Position numbers and translations under genes: made by a program
Notes under the pieces: generated by a model
Databases searched by the model: none
What the model was told of the DNA's origin: nothing
What the model saw: the letters and a program-made list of their open reading frames with translations, nothing else
Source of the DNA: CAZCDS01 sp964497585
GTDB taxonomy: Bacteria; Desulfobacterota; Desulfomonilia; Desulfomonilales; Desulfomonilaceae
DNA: 43,365 nucleotides
Direction: 5' to 3'
NCBI GenBank assembly: GCA_964497585.1
Contig: CAZCDS010000056.1
Span: forward strand, 1 to 43,365
Shown here: piece after piece, positions 1-7,229 of the stretch
How positions within the stretch are numbered: the first letter of the stretch is position 1
How the letters are laid out: every line of letters starts with the position of its first letter

Positions 1-68
1 ATGCCCGGCAGGTCGTACAAAATCCGTCCGCGAAAATCAGACGGTGGATTCTGGTCCCAAGGTTGACG

Positions 69-98
69 TTGACAGCAGACTCGAGGGTACTGTATAGT
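69..98 (+). promoter_or_regulatory. sigma70-type promoter candidate upstream of the radical SAM locus
   Basis: TTGACA at 69-74 and TATAGT at 93-98 are separated by 18 bases, close to consensus for a housekeeping promoter. A second AT-rich hexamer, TATAAT at 109-114, has no well placed -35. The predicted transcript would have a leader of about 190 nt before the pentapeptide-protein start codon. Position and sequence are seen directly; activity is inferred. Confidence 0.45.
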
Positions 99-294
99 AA
101 AATAGTATTATAATCGGCATAAATTCGGTACACTAAGTCAAAGCGGGGGGCCTCGCCTGATGGTTGGGTTCTGGGGGACGAACATATCCCTTCAAAGTAC
201 CAGGGGCCACCGCAAATGAGTGCCGGACCACCCGGTCCGGGCCGCTTGCACAAGAATTCTTCACTGAACATCCCTGGTTTGGGGAGGCTTGACG

Positions 295-3216
295 ATGAGA
301 ATTCGAAGAGAATCGGGTTCACCTTGTCTCAAGCGCCCGTTGTGGGGGGATGTATCTAAGGTGACCGCCGGCCCTTTCAGGGAGTGGGAGCGTCATTCCA
401 CCGGTCGGGTGTTCCGCGTGGGTGCAATTTCAGTGTTCGCGTTCCTTTTTCTTGGGGCAATACTCGCGGGGCTGCCATCTGGTGCACGTCCGACCCTCGC
501 GGCGGGTCGAATTCCGATAACCACGACGCAACTAAAACAAGCAATCGACAAAGCGCGCGCGGGGCCTAATCGAGTCGAAATCCGCGGTCGCATCATCGAA
601 GACTCCGATACGGATTCAGCCTTGACCTATTTGAACGAGTATCTTCGCAAGGGCCGCCAGGGTATCAAGCTGATCAATTGTGAAGTTGGCGGAGATCTTA
701 TGTTCGTTGAGCCGCCTTCCCGGAAGCGCGAAGAGGAGCCGAAGCCTGGGAATGGGACAATCAAGATCCTGAAGCGCAGGAACACCAGGCGTGTGCAGCT
801 GATCGATCAAGAGATCACCATTGAAAACTGCGCCATTCGCGGCGGGCTTATCGCCTGGGTACCGGCCGAGGGGTCTCAGGATGAGGTGATGACGCGCTTC
901 TTGAAGTCCTTTCAAATGCGGGAATCTTACATAAAGGGCGCTGTGTATTTGACGATGGTGGAGTTTCGGAAGCCTGCATCTTTCAAGAGGACTATGATCG
1001 ACGGTCAAGTGGTTTTTGCACGTGCCCGGTTTTTCGATTTGGCATCTTTCAAAGGCGTCGTGCTCAAGAGGGAGACACACTTCGAAGATACCCTGTTTGA
1101 ACTGGCGGTCAATTTCGACGAGGCTCAATTCGAGCATGATGCGTACTTCGACCGTGCGATGTTTGTCAATAATGCGTCGTTTGAGAACGCGCAGTTTCGG
1201 AGGTCGTTCTTTCGCGATGCCGGGTTTCTCGGTAAGGCCAATTTCACGTCCGCGAAGCGCAAGTCAGTGGAATCCCCTGGGGCGATAGTTTTTGACCGCG
1301 CCAAGTTCGCCAAGGCAGCGGAGTTTCGGAATAGAGTCTTCGGAGAGGCGTCCTTTCAGGCGGTCGATTTTCAAGACGATGCCGGGTTCTCCGGCGTGCG
1401 GTTTGATGGGGAGGCTTCCTTTCACGGTGCCCGGTTTCACAACGGAGCAGTCTTTCACGAGGCAATATTTCAGGCGACGGCGGCTTTCAACTCGGCCGTT
1501 TGGGAGCAGAAAGCAGTTTTTTGGGCCGCGAAGTTCCGCGGACCGCCCGACTTCAAACACGCTGCTTTTCGTGCGGAGGCCTTCTTCTCGGACGCGGAGT
1601 TTGCCAGAGAAGTAGTCTTCGGACCCGACCCCACACAAGAACGAAGTGATTCCGGTCCTAAGACCGTCGAGATTCCGGTACGCACGTTTCACGATCAAGC
1701 CTTTTTCTCCAATTGTACGTTTCGCAGAGACGCGGTCTTCGCCGACATCATGTTCCCCCGGGGAGCAGAGTTCACGACGGCCAAATTTCTTAGTAAAGCT
1801 GACTTCACGATGGTCAAATTCGGCGAAAAAAAAGGAGAGAGTGATCTCGGCTCCGAAACAGAGGGCAGGTTCCGGCAAGCGGAGTTTCGCGGTGGGGCAT
1901 ATTTCAAAGCGGCAGTCTTCAGAGGAAAGGCTGATTTCGAAAAAGCCTCGTTCGTTGGTGGTGTAGACTTCTCCGCGGCAGATTTCCTGAAAGAGACCGT
2001 CTTCAAGAAGGCACGCTTCGCTTCAGGCCCCATGCGGGCAACGGCTCCGGCACGTTTCGACTTGTGTACGTTTCACGACATTGCCGATTTTACCGAGGCA
2101 AGATTTCAGGAGGCCGCGCTCTTCAGTTGCTCCCTCATAAATCGGGAACTCCGGTTCGAGAATGCCCGGTTTGAAAATGACCTGGATTTCGCAGGGATCA
2201 CGGTCGAACCGAACGCCCGGATCAGTTTCGTCGGCGCCCGGTGTGAGGACATCATGTTCGGCCATCAGGTGCTTCCGGACTTTCCGAGAGGGGCTGTAGA
2301 GACGAAGGCTTTACAGGAAGCCCGCCAACGGATGGAAAAAGGGAGAAGTGTTCCTCACAGGTTGATAAGCGACTCGGGGAAGGCTTCAGGCGAACCGTCG
2401 TACCCTGCGATCGATTTGACCGGGGCCTTCTACTCGAGATTACTGTTCATCAGGTGGGAAGAACTCGAGCCAGCCATCAACAGGAGCCTTACGGGTGGGA
2501 CTGACCACGGACGGGCTCAAGGCTGGCAAGGAGGGCGCCGCACAAAACCGATTTCAAATAAGGGCGCAAAAGAGGCGGGGCGATCCGAGGGCCAAGACAA
2601 CAAGGCTGCACAGACCGGCAAGGGTGAAACGGAGCAGACCCGTGTGGAGATGGAGCTGGCCCGGAGGAAGGCTGAGATTGCCATGCTGCGCTTACTGGCC
2701 AAGAACTACGCAGCGGTCGGCTCAAAAGAGGACAAGCTGGAATCGTATAAATTCTACCGGGAGAAGCTCTATGCCCATCAAGGCCAATGGGTCGACTGGT
2801 TCATCGCCCATAGTACCGGCTTCGGCGCGCGTATGCTGTGGATGCTACCTTGGATGCTCGGCTTCGTAGCTATTCCCTGGTTCATTTATCTGTGGCGGTA
2901 TCCGGTTTCGATCGAGGCGGACCCCGGACACGTGGACGGAGAGGTCTCGTTGTTGGCTTGGGCAAAAACGCAGGACCTTGCTCTCAGCGGATGGAAGGAA
3001 TCCGTGTACATGGTTCTGAACACTTTGGGCTTCTCCATTAACGCGTTCGTTCCGGCGGTAGAACTCTTCGGGTTCAAGGGCTGGCACGCCTCATATAAAG
3101 AGATTATCCCAGGATGGTGGGTGAGCTTCTCCTTCATCGCGAGCATACAGCGGGTCGCCGGTTGGCTTATTATACCTATTGGTATAGCAGCGTTCTCGGG
3201 GCTGTTCAAACCGTAG
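295..3216 (+). CDS. Phe-centred pentapeptide-repeat membrane protein
   Basis: Predicted 973-aa envelope protein of unknown function. I chose ATG 295 because GGAGG at 283-287 lies 7 bases upstream; the in-frame TTG at 289 is too close to that site. Residues about 41-61 form a hydrophobic segment after a basic N-terminus. From about residue 225 to 680 the chain is built of pentads of the form A-x-F-x-x (for example ASFHGARF, AVFHEAIF), the pentapeptide-repeat pattern with Phe in place of the usual Leu, so a right-handed quadrilateral beta-helix is expected. A charged linker (about 740-820) leads to two or three C-terminal membrane segments (about 855-880, 915-935, 945-970), a tail layout common in membrane-bound pentapeptide proteins. 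It is the first gene of a same-strand group with a putative modified-peptide precursor and two radical SAM enzymes, so a role as export, anchoring or target partner is possible but unproven. Confidence 0.8.
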   Translation: MRIRRESGSPCLKRPLWGDVSKVTAGPFREWERHSTGRVFRVGAISVFAFLFLGAILAGLPSGARPTLAAGRIPITTTQLKQAIDKARAGPNRVEIRGRIIEDSDTDSALTYLNEYLRKGRQGIKLINCEVGGDLMFVEPPSRKREEEPKPGNGTIKILKRRNTRRVQLIDQEITIENCAIRGGLIAWVPAEGSQDEVMTRFLKSFQMRESYIKGAVYLTMVEFRKPASFKRTMIDGQVVFARARFFDLASFKGVVLKRETHFEDTLFELAVNFDEAQFEHDAYFDRAMFVNNASFENAQFRRSFFRDAGFLGKANFTSAKRKSVESPGAIVFDRAKFAKAAEFRNRVFGEASFQAVDFQDDAGFSGVRFDGEASFHGARFHNGAVFHEAIFQATAAFNSAVWEQKAVFWAAKFRGPPDFKHAAFRAEAFFSDAEFAREVVFGPDPTQERSDSGPKTVEIPVRTFHDQAFFSNCTFRRDAVFADIMFPRGAEFTTAKFLSKADFTMVKFGEKKGESDLGSETEGRFRQAEFRGGAYFKAAVFRGKADFEKASFVGGVDFSAADFLKETVFKKARFASGPMRATAPARFDLCTFHDIADFTEARFQEAALFSCSLINRELRFENARFENDLDFAGITVEPNARISFVGARCEDIMFGHQVLPDFPRGAVETKALQEARQRMEKGRSVPHRLISDSGKASGEPSYPAIDLTGAFYSRLLFIRWEELEPAINRSLTGGTDHGRAQGWQGGRRTKPISNKGAKEAGRSEGQDNKAAQTGKGETEQTRVEMELARRKAEIAMLRLLAKNYAAVGSKEDKLESYKFYREKLYAHQGQWVDWFIAHSTGFGARMLWMLPWMLGFVAIPWFIYLWRYPVSIEADPGHVDGEVSLLAWAKTQDLALSGWKESVYMVLNTLGFSINAFVPAVELFGFKGWHASYKEIIPGWWVSFSFIASIQRVAGWLIIPIGIAAFSGLFKP

Positions 3217-3315
3217 GATCGCAAGGTATATCGAGGTTCATCGACTAGGCGCTGAAATTGGAGCGTCATTCGTCCCAGCCATGCGGAGGGTGGTCGATTG
3301 AAAGGGGGTCAGGTC

Positions 3316-3966
3316 ATGAAGGACGATCTCGAAAACACAGAGAAAACCGACAGGGATGTTGGCGGGGACGAACCCGAGCAAATCGGGAGAAGGGAAGCCC
3401 TCGCACTCCTCAAGAAGTGGTCCAAAGTCGTGGTGGGATCGGTGTTCCTCGGGGGAGTGTTCGCAGACAAGGCCCCTGCTCAATTCTGGATCAAAGCGCC
3501 GTGGAACAAGTGGGGCAAGTGGGTGAAAGCCCCATGGAACAAATGGGGCAAGGTGACGCCGAGACGGTGGAACAACAAACGTGAGCAGCGAGCCAGCCTC
3601 GCGCGAGGTGGGTGGACCGTCGTGTTGGGCAAGGAGATAGACCACGCGGAATACGGCAGGGCTATTGGACACATAACGGCCAGTGTGGCCGCTGGGAATC
3701 CGGGGCCCTTCATTAACTATCTCGAAAGAGCCTTGGAGGAACAGATACGGGTGCTCCGAAGGAGGGTGACCGGGAGCCTCAGAGATACGATCGAGCATGA
3801 AGTGAAACGGCTCATCCTCGATTCTCTCCGATATAAGAGGATAGTAGTTCGGGGCAGGTTGCGACTTCAAGCCGGTTTTGTCGCGTACAATCATCGGATC
3901 TACTATGGGGACAAGTACACTCCGCTGCCGAACACATTTCAGGCTTATGTGCGATACAAGTACTAG
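3316..3966 (+). CDS. Putative radical-SAM-modified precursor with W-x-K repeats
   Basis: A 216-aa protein without a recognised family. ATG 3316 is preferred over the upstream TTG 3298 because GGGGG at 3304-3308 is well spaced. Residues 24-55 look like a Tat-type signal: twin Arg at 25-26, a hydrophobic stretch at 38-50, and an APA cleavage site ending at 55. Directly after it come six consecutive aromatic-x-Lys triplets, W58-I-K, W63-N-K, W66-G-K, W69-V-K, W74-N-K and W77-G-K, then W85-N-N. The block KAPWNKWGK occurs twice as a tandem DNA duplication. Residues 90-216 form a mixed basic domain rich in Arg and Tyr that ends in YVRYKY. Radical SAM enzymes of the XyeB/GrrM/FxsB class join the ring of the first residue to the third residue in aromatic-x-x motifs (established knowledge). 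The motif plus two adjacent radical SAM genes make this the likely substrate (inference). Its length is unusual for a RiPP precursor. Confidence 0.65.
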   Translation: MKDDLENTEKTDRDVGGDEPEQIGRREALALLKKWSKVVVGSVFLGGVFADKAPAQFWIKAPWNKWGKWVKAPWNKWGKVTPRRWNNKREQRASLARGGWTVVLGKEIDHAEYGRAIGHITASVAAGNPGPFINYLERALEEQIRVLRRRVTGSLRDTIEHEVKRLILDSLRYKRIVVRGRLRLQAGFVAYNHRIYYGDKYTPLPNTFQAYVRYKY

Positions 3967-4110
3967 TACCGATACTCTCTCGGGAGTGGATCTGCACGTA
4001 AAAGGGAGCTTGACCGCGCGATCCGCGGTGCCGGAAACTCCGCGTTCAGGTCTGGGTGTGCCCGATGCCAATGTGTGTTCAAACGAGTAAGATACGCCCT
4101 GACCTCGCTT

Positions 4111-4125
4111 TCTCCCTTTGGGAGA
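4111..4125 (+). other. Hairpin between precursor and radical SAM genes
   Basis: TCTCCC, loop TTT, then GGGAGA form a perfect 6-bp stem in the 214-nt gap between the precursor stop and the next start at 4181. No U tract follows, so it is not a standard terminator. It could be a processing or attenuation site that keeps precursor mRNA in excess over enzyme mRNA, or a small dispersed palindromic repeat. Confidence 0.4.
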
Positions 4126-4180
4126 GGGGACAAGCACAGGGTGGCGGGACTTGAGGGGATGTGCAACGGAGCATCAAGCC

Positions 4181-6028
4181 ATGATCGCCTATAACGTGCC
4201 GACCGACAGGATCGGAGCTGTCAAGGATCGCAATTTAATTGTGAGGTCCCCGGATCCGAATGAATTGGCCGAGGCGCTTTCCGTCAGTGACCTCACGCGC
4301 CTGCGGTCCGCGCGCCTTGAATGTTCCGAAAAAGATCCGAGTGCTCTCACCTCGTCACTCCTTGAGACACCGCTCGAGCTTGTCCTTCGTGACCCGGTAG
4401 CAGAGTCACCGCTGCTCTATAGATACGTCGATTTTGCCAAGATTGTTCCCGTTCGCGTGATAGTACCCGTCGAGGCTGCCGGTTTCGCCAATGCGGTTAA
4501 GGTGGCCCTGTCACTCGGCCTCGCCGTAAAGCTGGAAACCGGTCAACCCGACGACGGTGTTTTGACGGAGTTGGCCGAGGTCTTGGACTACTACCTCCAC
4601 AGCGCCATGGCCGCAAGTCCCGTCGATTTTTTCCACGGTCTTTGCATGGCCTTCTATACCGGGCAACCGATCACTCTCTGGGATATCCAGGAAGAGGATC
4701 CAGCGTCGTTCCAATTCGTACGTGACGACGGAGTTGTCGAGTTTTCCCAGCGCATACCCAAGCCGCATCGACTGGAAGAAGCACGCGCGTTCCTCGTTCG
4801 ACTGAAGAAAGCGCTTATTCAAGAAGGCGGCGAATGCTCTGGCTGCGATTTCTTCCAATATTGTTTGGGCTACTTCAAGATGCCGGATCCCCATTTTTCC
4901 TGTGACGGCATAACGCGATTGCTCGGTATAATACGAAGCGCTGCAACCGAGTTGAAGAGAGACGTCGCCCACCTGATTGGGTCGGGTTTGGTCGAGACCC
5001 GCGCGGCTGACGCTCTGTTCTCTACGGAGGAGTCGATCCTCTCCGAGCCATTTTCCGGGCCCGTGTGGGACCATGAAACAGGGTCGACGACTGGGCTGGA
5101 GATAGGGTCCCAAACTTCTCCCGAAAGGGCCTTCGGGGTAATCTTCTGCACATTCGAGTGCAACAACAACTGTCTGTTCTGTGCGGCAGCTGACCAAAAG
5201 GGTCGCAATCCGCCCGATCTCGACAAGTGGGTATTCGACTTCATATCAAAGTGCGCACGAGAAGGATTCGATTCGATTCTCCTCTCCGGCGCAGGAGAAC
5301 CCACGCTGAACCCGTCTCTCGTTGCGTATGTGAGATTCGCCCGCCAAAACGGGATCTCCAACCTCTGGCTGACCACAAACGGCAGCAACCTCAACGAAGA
5401 AATGTTGCCGAGACTTGTTGAAGCGGGCATCACTCGTCTGTGCATATCGCTTCACGGAATCGGTGATGTACATGACACGTTGGTTCAGCGGAAGGGAAGC
5501 TACGACGAAGCGATGAAGGCTATCGACCTGGTGAATAGAACGGGCCTGACTGAATTGGATGTCAATACATGCCTCACCACGCACAACCTGAAGCGTTTAG
5601 AGCTTCTCATACAGGAGGTCGCCTCCTTCAAGCACGTGAATGCTCATATTCTATCCCAACCCGAATTGGAAGGAGCCGCGTTCGAGAACATGGAGATTGT
5701 GTGCAGATTGAAGACTCTGAAAGAACATTTCCGGTCGTTGAACGGTGACCGATACCCGCATGTGATATTGGAGAATGTCCCGTACTGTGTGGCCCCTCAC
5801 CTGCCTCACAGATCCAACAACGAAGCGTTGTTACTCCTCCGGGAGGATGGGTTCGAGCGTTATGTCAGCAGTCTCAACAATGTGGGCCACAACCGATTTC
5901 CTGAGAAATGCGTCTTCCCGCAATGCCGATACCACAGCCTGTGCTGCGGATTGGACGCGGTCTACCTGAATGAGTACGGCGATGAAGAGCTCGAAAACAA
6001 TCCCGGCGAAAGGCCGTTATCGGGATGA
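4181..6028 (+). CDS. Radical SAM protein with N-terminal Cys-rich domain
   Basis: A 615-aa radical SAM enzyme, probably acting on the neighbouring W-x-K protein in the cytoplasm. ATG 4181 follows GGAG at 4168-4171; the upstream TTG 4118 lacks support. The radical SAM core starts late: C327, C331 and C334 give the CX3CX2C motif that binds the SAM-linked 4Fe-4S cluster, followed by SGAGEPTLNP and a TIM-barrel-like region to about residue 560. The C-terminus has a short Cys group (CVFPQC...CC) but no full SPASM motif. The first 300 residues carry C219, C222, C228 and C241 in a CX2CX5C...C arrangement like an auxiliary-cluster (SPASM or twitch-like) domain placed before the barrel. I do not recognise a named family; two-enzyme systems such as HxsB/HxsC are a loose parallel only. 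It lies between the precursor and the second radical SAM gene, all on one strand. Confidence 0.8.
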   Translation: MIAYNVPTDRIGAVKDRNLIVRSPDPNELAEALSVSDLTRLRSARLECSEKDPSALTSSLLETPLELVLRDPVAESPLLYRYVDFAKIVPVRVIVPVEAAGFANAVKVALSLGLAVKLETGQPDDGVLTELAEVLDYYLHSAMAASPVDFFHGLCMAFYTGQPITLWDIQEEDPASFQFVRDDGVVEFSQRIPKPHRLEEARAFLVRLKKALIQEGGECSGCDFFQYCLGYFKMPDPHFSCDGITRLLGIIRSAATELKRDVAHLIGSGLVETRAADALFSTEESILSEPFSGPVWDHETGSTTGLEIGSQTSPERAFGVIFCTFECNNNCLFCAAADQKGRNPPDLDKWVFDFISKCAREGFDSILLSGAGEPTLNPSLVAYVRFARQNGISNLWLTTNGSNLNEEMLPRLVEAGITRLCISLHGIGDVHDTLVQRKGSYDEAMKAIDLVNRTGLTELDVNTCLTTHNLKRLELLIQEVASFKHVNAHILSQPELEGAAFENMEIVCRLKTLKEHFRSLNGDRYPHVILENVPYCVAPHLPHRSNNEALLLLREDGFERYVSSLNNVGHNRFPEKCVFPQCRYHSLCCGLDAVYLNEYGDEELENNPGERPLSG

Positions 6029-6122
6029 TGAGACCGTCTTTCACGGGCCGCAGGGGATCGCGCTTTTGCAGGCACTCGTTTGCTAGGAAGCGCTCCCCAT
6101 CATCCTTTGCTAAGGTTTGCAG

Positions 6123-7229
6123 ATGCGAGACTTTGCAGTAATATTGATGCCGACTCTCGATTGCGACGCGGCTTGCCGGCACTGCTATCAGCGGCGGTCA
6201 CAATCAAAGATGACCCACGATCGATTGCATACCATTCTCAGTAAGATAGCAGACTATATGGATCAAGTACATATCGACGCAATATCAATCACATGGCAAG
6301 GTGGGGAGATTTTGAGTCTGGGTCCCGATTGGTTTGCAGCCGCTCTCGAGATCGTTCGAGGCATTGAGCGGAGCAGGGGAAAATCCTTCGACCATTCGTG
6401 TATTACCAACTTGTTGGGATATGGTGAACAATGGATACAAGTCTTCTCCGAAATGTTCGGCAACCACCTGACCTCGTCAATGGATTTCCCCAACATCTAC
6501 AGGATGCTCGGTGGCAGCGGCCCGGATCAATTCTCCGAGGTCTGGAGAGAGAGGCTCGACTCGGCGAGAGAGGCCGGCATGAACGTTGCAGTTACGTCCG
6601 TAATCAATCATGAGACCCTGGAGCTGGGGGCTGAGCGCTTCTATACGTATTACGTGAAGGAATTGGGGGTCAAGATACTTCAGCTCAACACAATATTCTC
6701 GCCCAACCGCGCTGCCGTGGGGGACGTGGTGTTTCCCCTTGACAACGTTCAATTGAGCCGGTTTTACGGCGAGTTGATCGACATATATCTCTCACAGGGG
6801 CGAGACGACGGGATAGTCATAGATTTTCTGGACAGAATTGTCCGTTTCTTCAGCACTACGGAGTGCGCAAACATGCTTTGTGAGCTGAGTCCGAACTGTG
6901 TGCATGATCTGATCTGCATCGATCCTGAGGGAAATGTCTTTCAGTGCGACAACTGGCATCGATTCCCGGAGTATTGGTTTGGCAATATCGCCGCCGCGCG
7001 CGGGTTGAATGAGGTGCTGGCCGGAAACGCTAGGAGGCTGCTAATCGAGAGGCCTTCTCAGTTACTTGTTCAGGAGGATTGCGGTCGGTGCGAGTTTCTC
7101 GGGATCTGTCATGGTGGCTGCGCATTGAGATCTCTCTGCGCGACCGGCGACCCATGCAAGAAGGACCCGTACTGCGCTGCAATGAAAGCACTGTTCTCGC
7201 ATGCTCAACGGCGAATCCTCGGCGCCTAA
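6123..7229 (+). CDS. Radical SAM/SPASM peptide-modifying enzyme
   Basis: A 368-aa radical SAM/SPASM protein. ATG 6123 is preceded by AAGG at 6112-6115; the TTG at 6117 is too close. C14, C18 and C21 form CX3CX2C. WQGGE at about residue 60 and SMDFP at about 120 match positions conserved in peptide maturases of the SPASM class. The C-terminal SPASM domain shows CIDPEGNVFQC, then CX2CX5CX3C (CGRCEFLGICHGGC) and late cysteines, enough for two auxiliary 4Fe-4S clusters. Members of this class form thioether or carbon-carbon cross-links in ribosomal peptides, including three-residue cyclophanes (established). Acting on the W-x-K run is inference from adjacency. The gap to the upstream radical SAM gene is 94 nt. 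Its stop overlaps the stop of the convergent kinase gene (7226-7229). Confidence 0.88.
   Translation: MRDFAVILMPTLDCDAACRHCYQRRSQSKMTHDRLHTILSKIADYMDQVHIDAISITWQGGEILSLGPDWFAAALEIVRGIERSRGKSFDHSCITNLLGYGEQWIQVFSEMFGNHLTSSMDFPNIYRMLGGSGPDQFSEVWRERLDSAREAGMNVAVTSVINHETLELGAERFYTYYVKELGVKILQLNTIFSPNRAAVGDVVFPLDNVQLSRFYGELIDIYLSQGRDDGIVIDFLDRIVRFFSTTECANMLCELSPNCVHDLICIDPEGNVFQCDNWHRFPEYWFGNIAAARGLNEVLAGNARRLLIERPSQLLVQEDCGRCEFLGICHGGCALRSLCATGDPCKKDPYCAAMKALFSHAQRRILGA

Noticed and set aside
616..1878. Long minus-strand ORFs under the pentapeptide gene
   Set aside because: They are antisense to the regular A-x-F repeats, have low-complexity products and no ribosome sites.
3316..7229. Assignment to the known His-Xaa-Ser (HxsABCD) system
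   Set aside because: Two radical SAM genes are shared, but the precursor has W-x-K rather than H-x-S repeats and no HxsD-like gene is seen.
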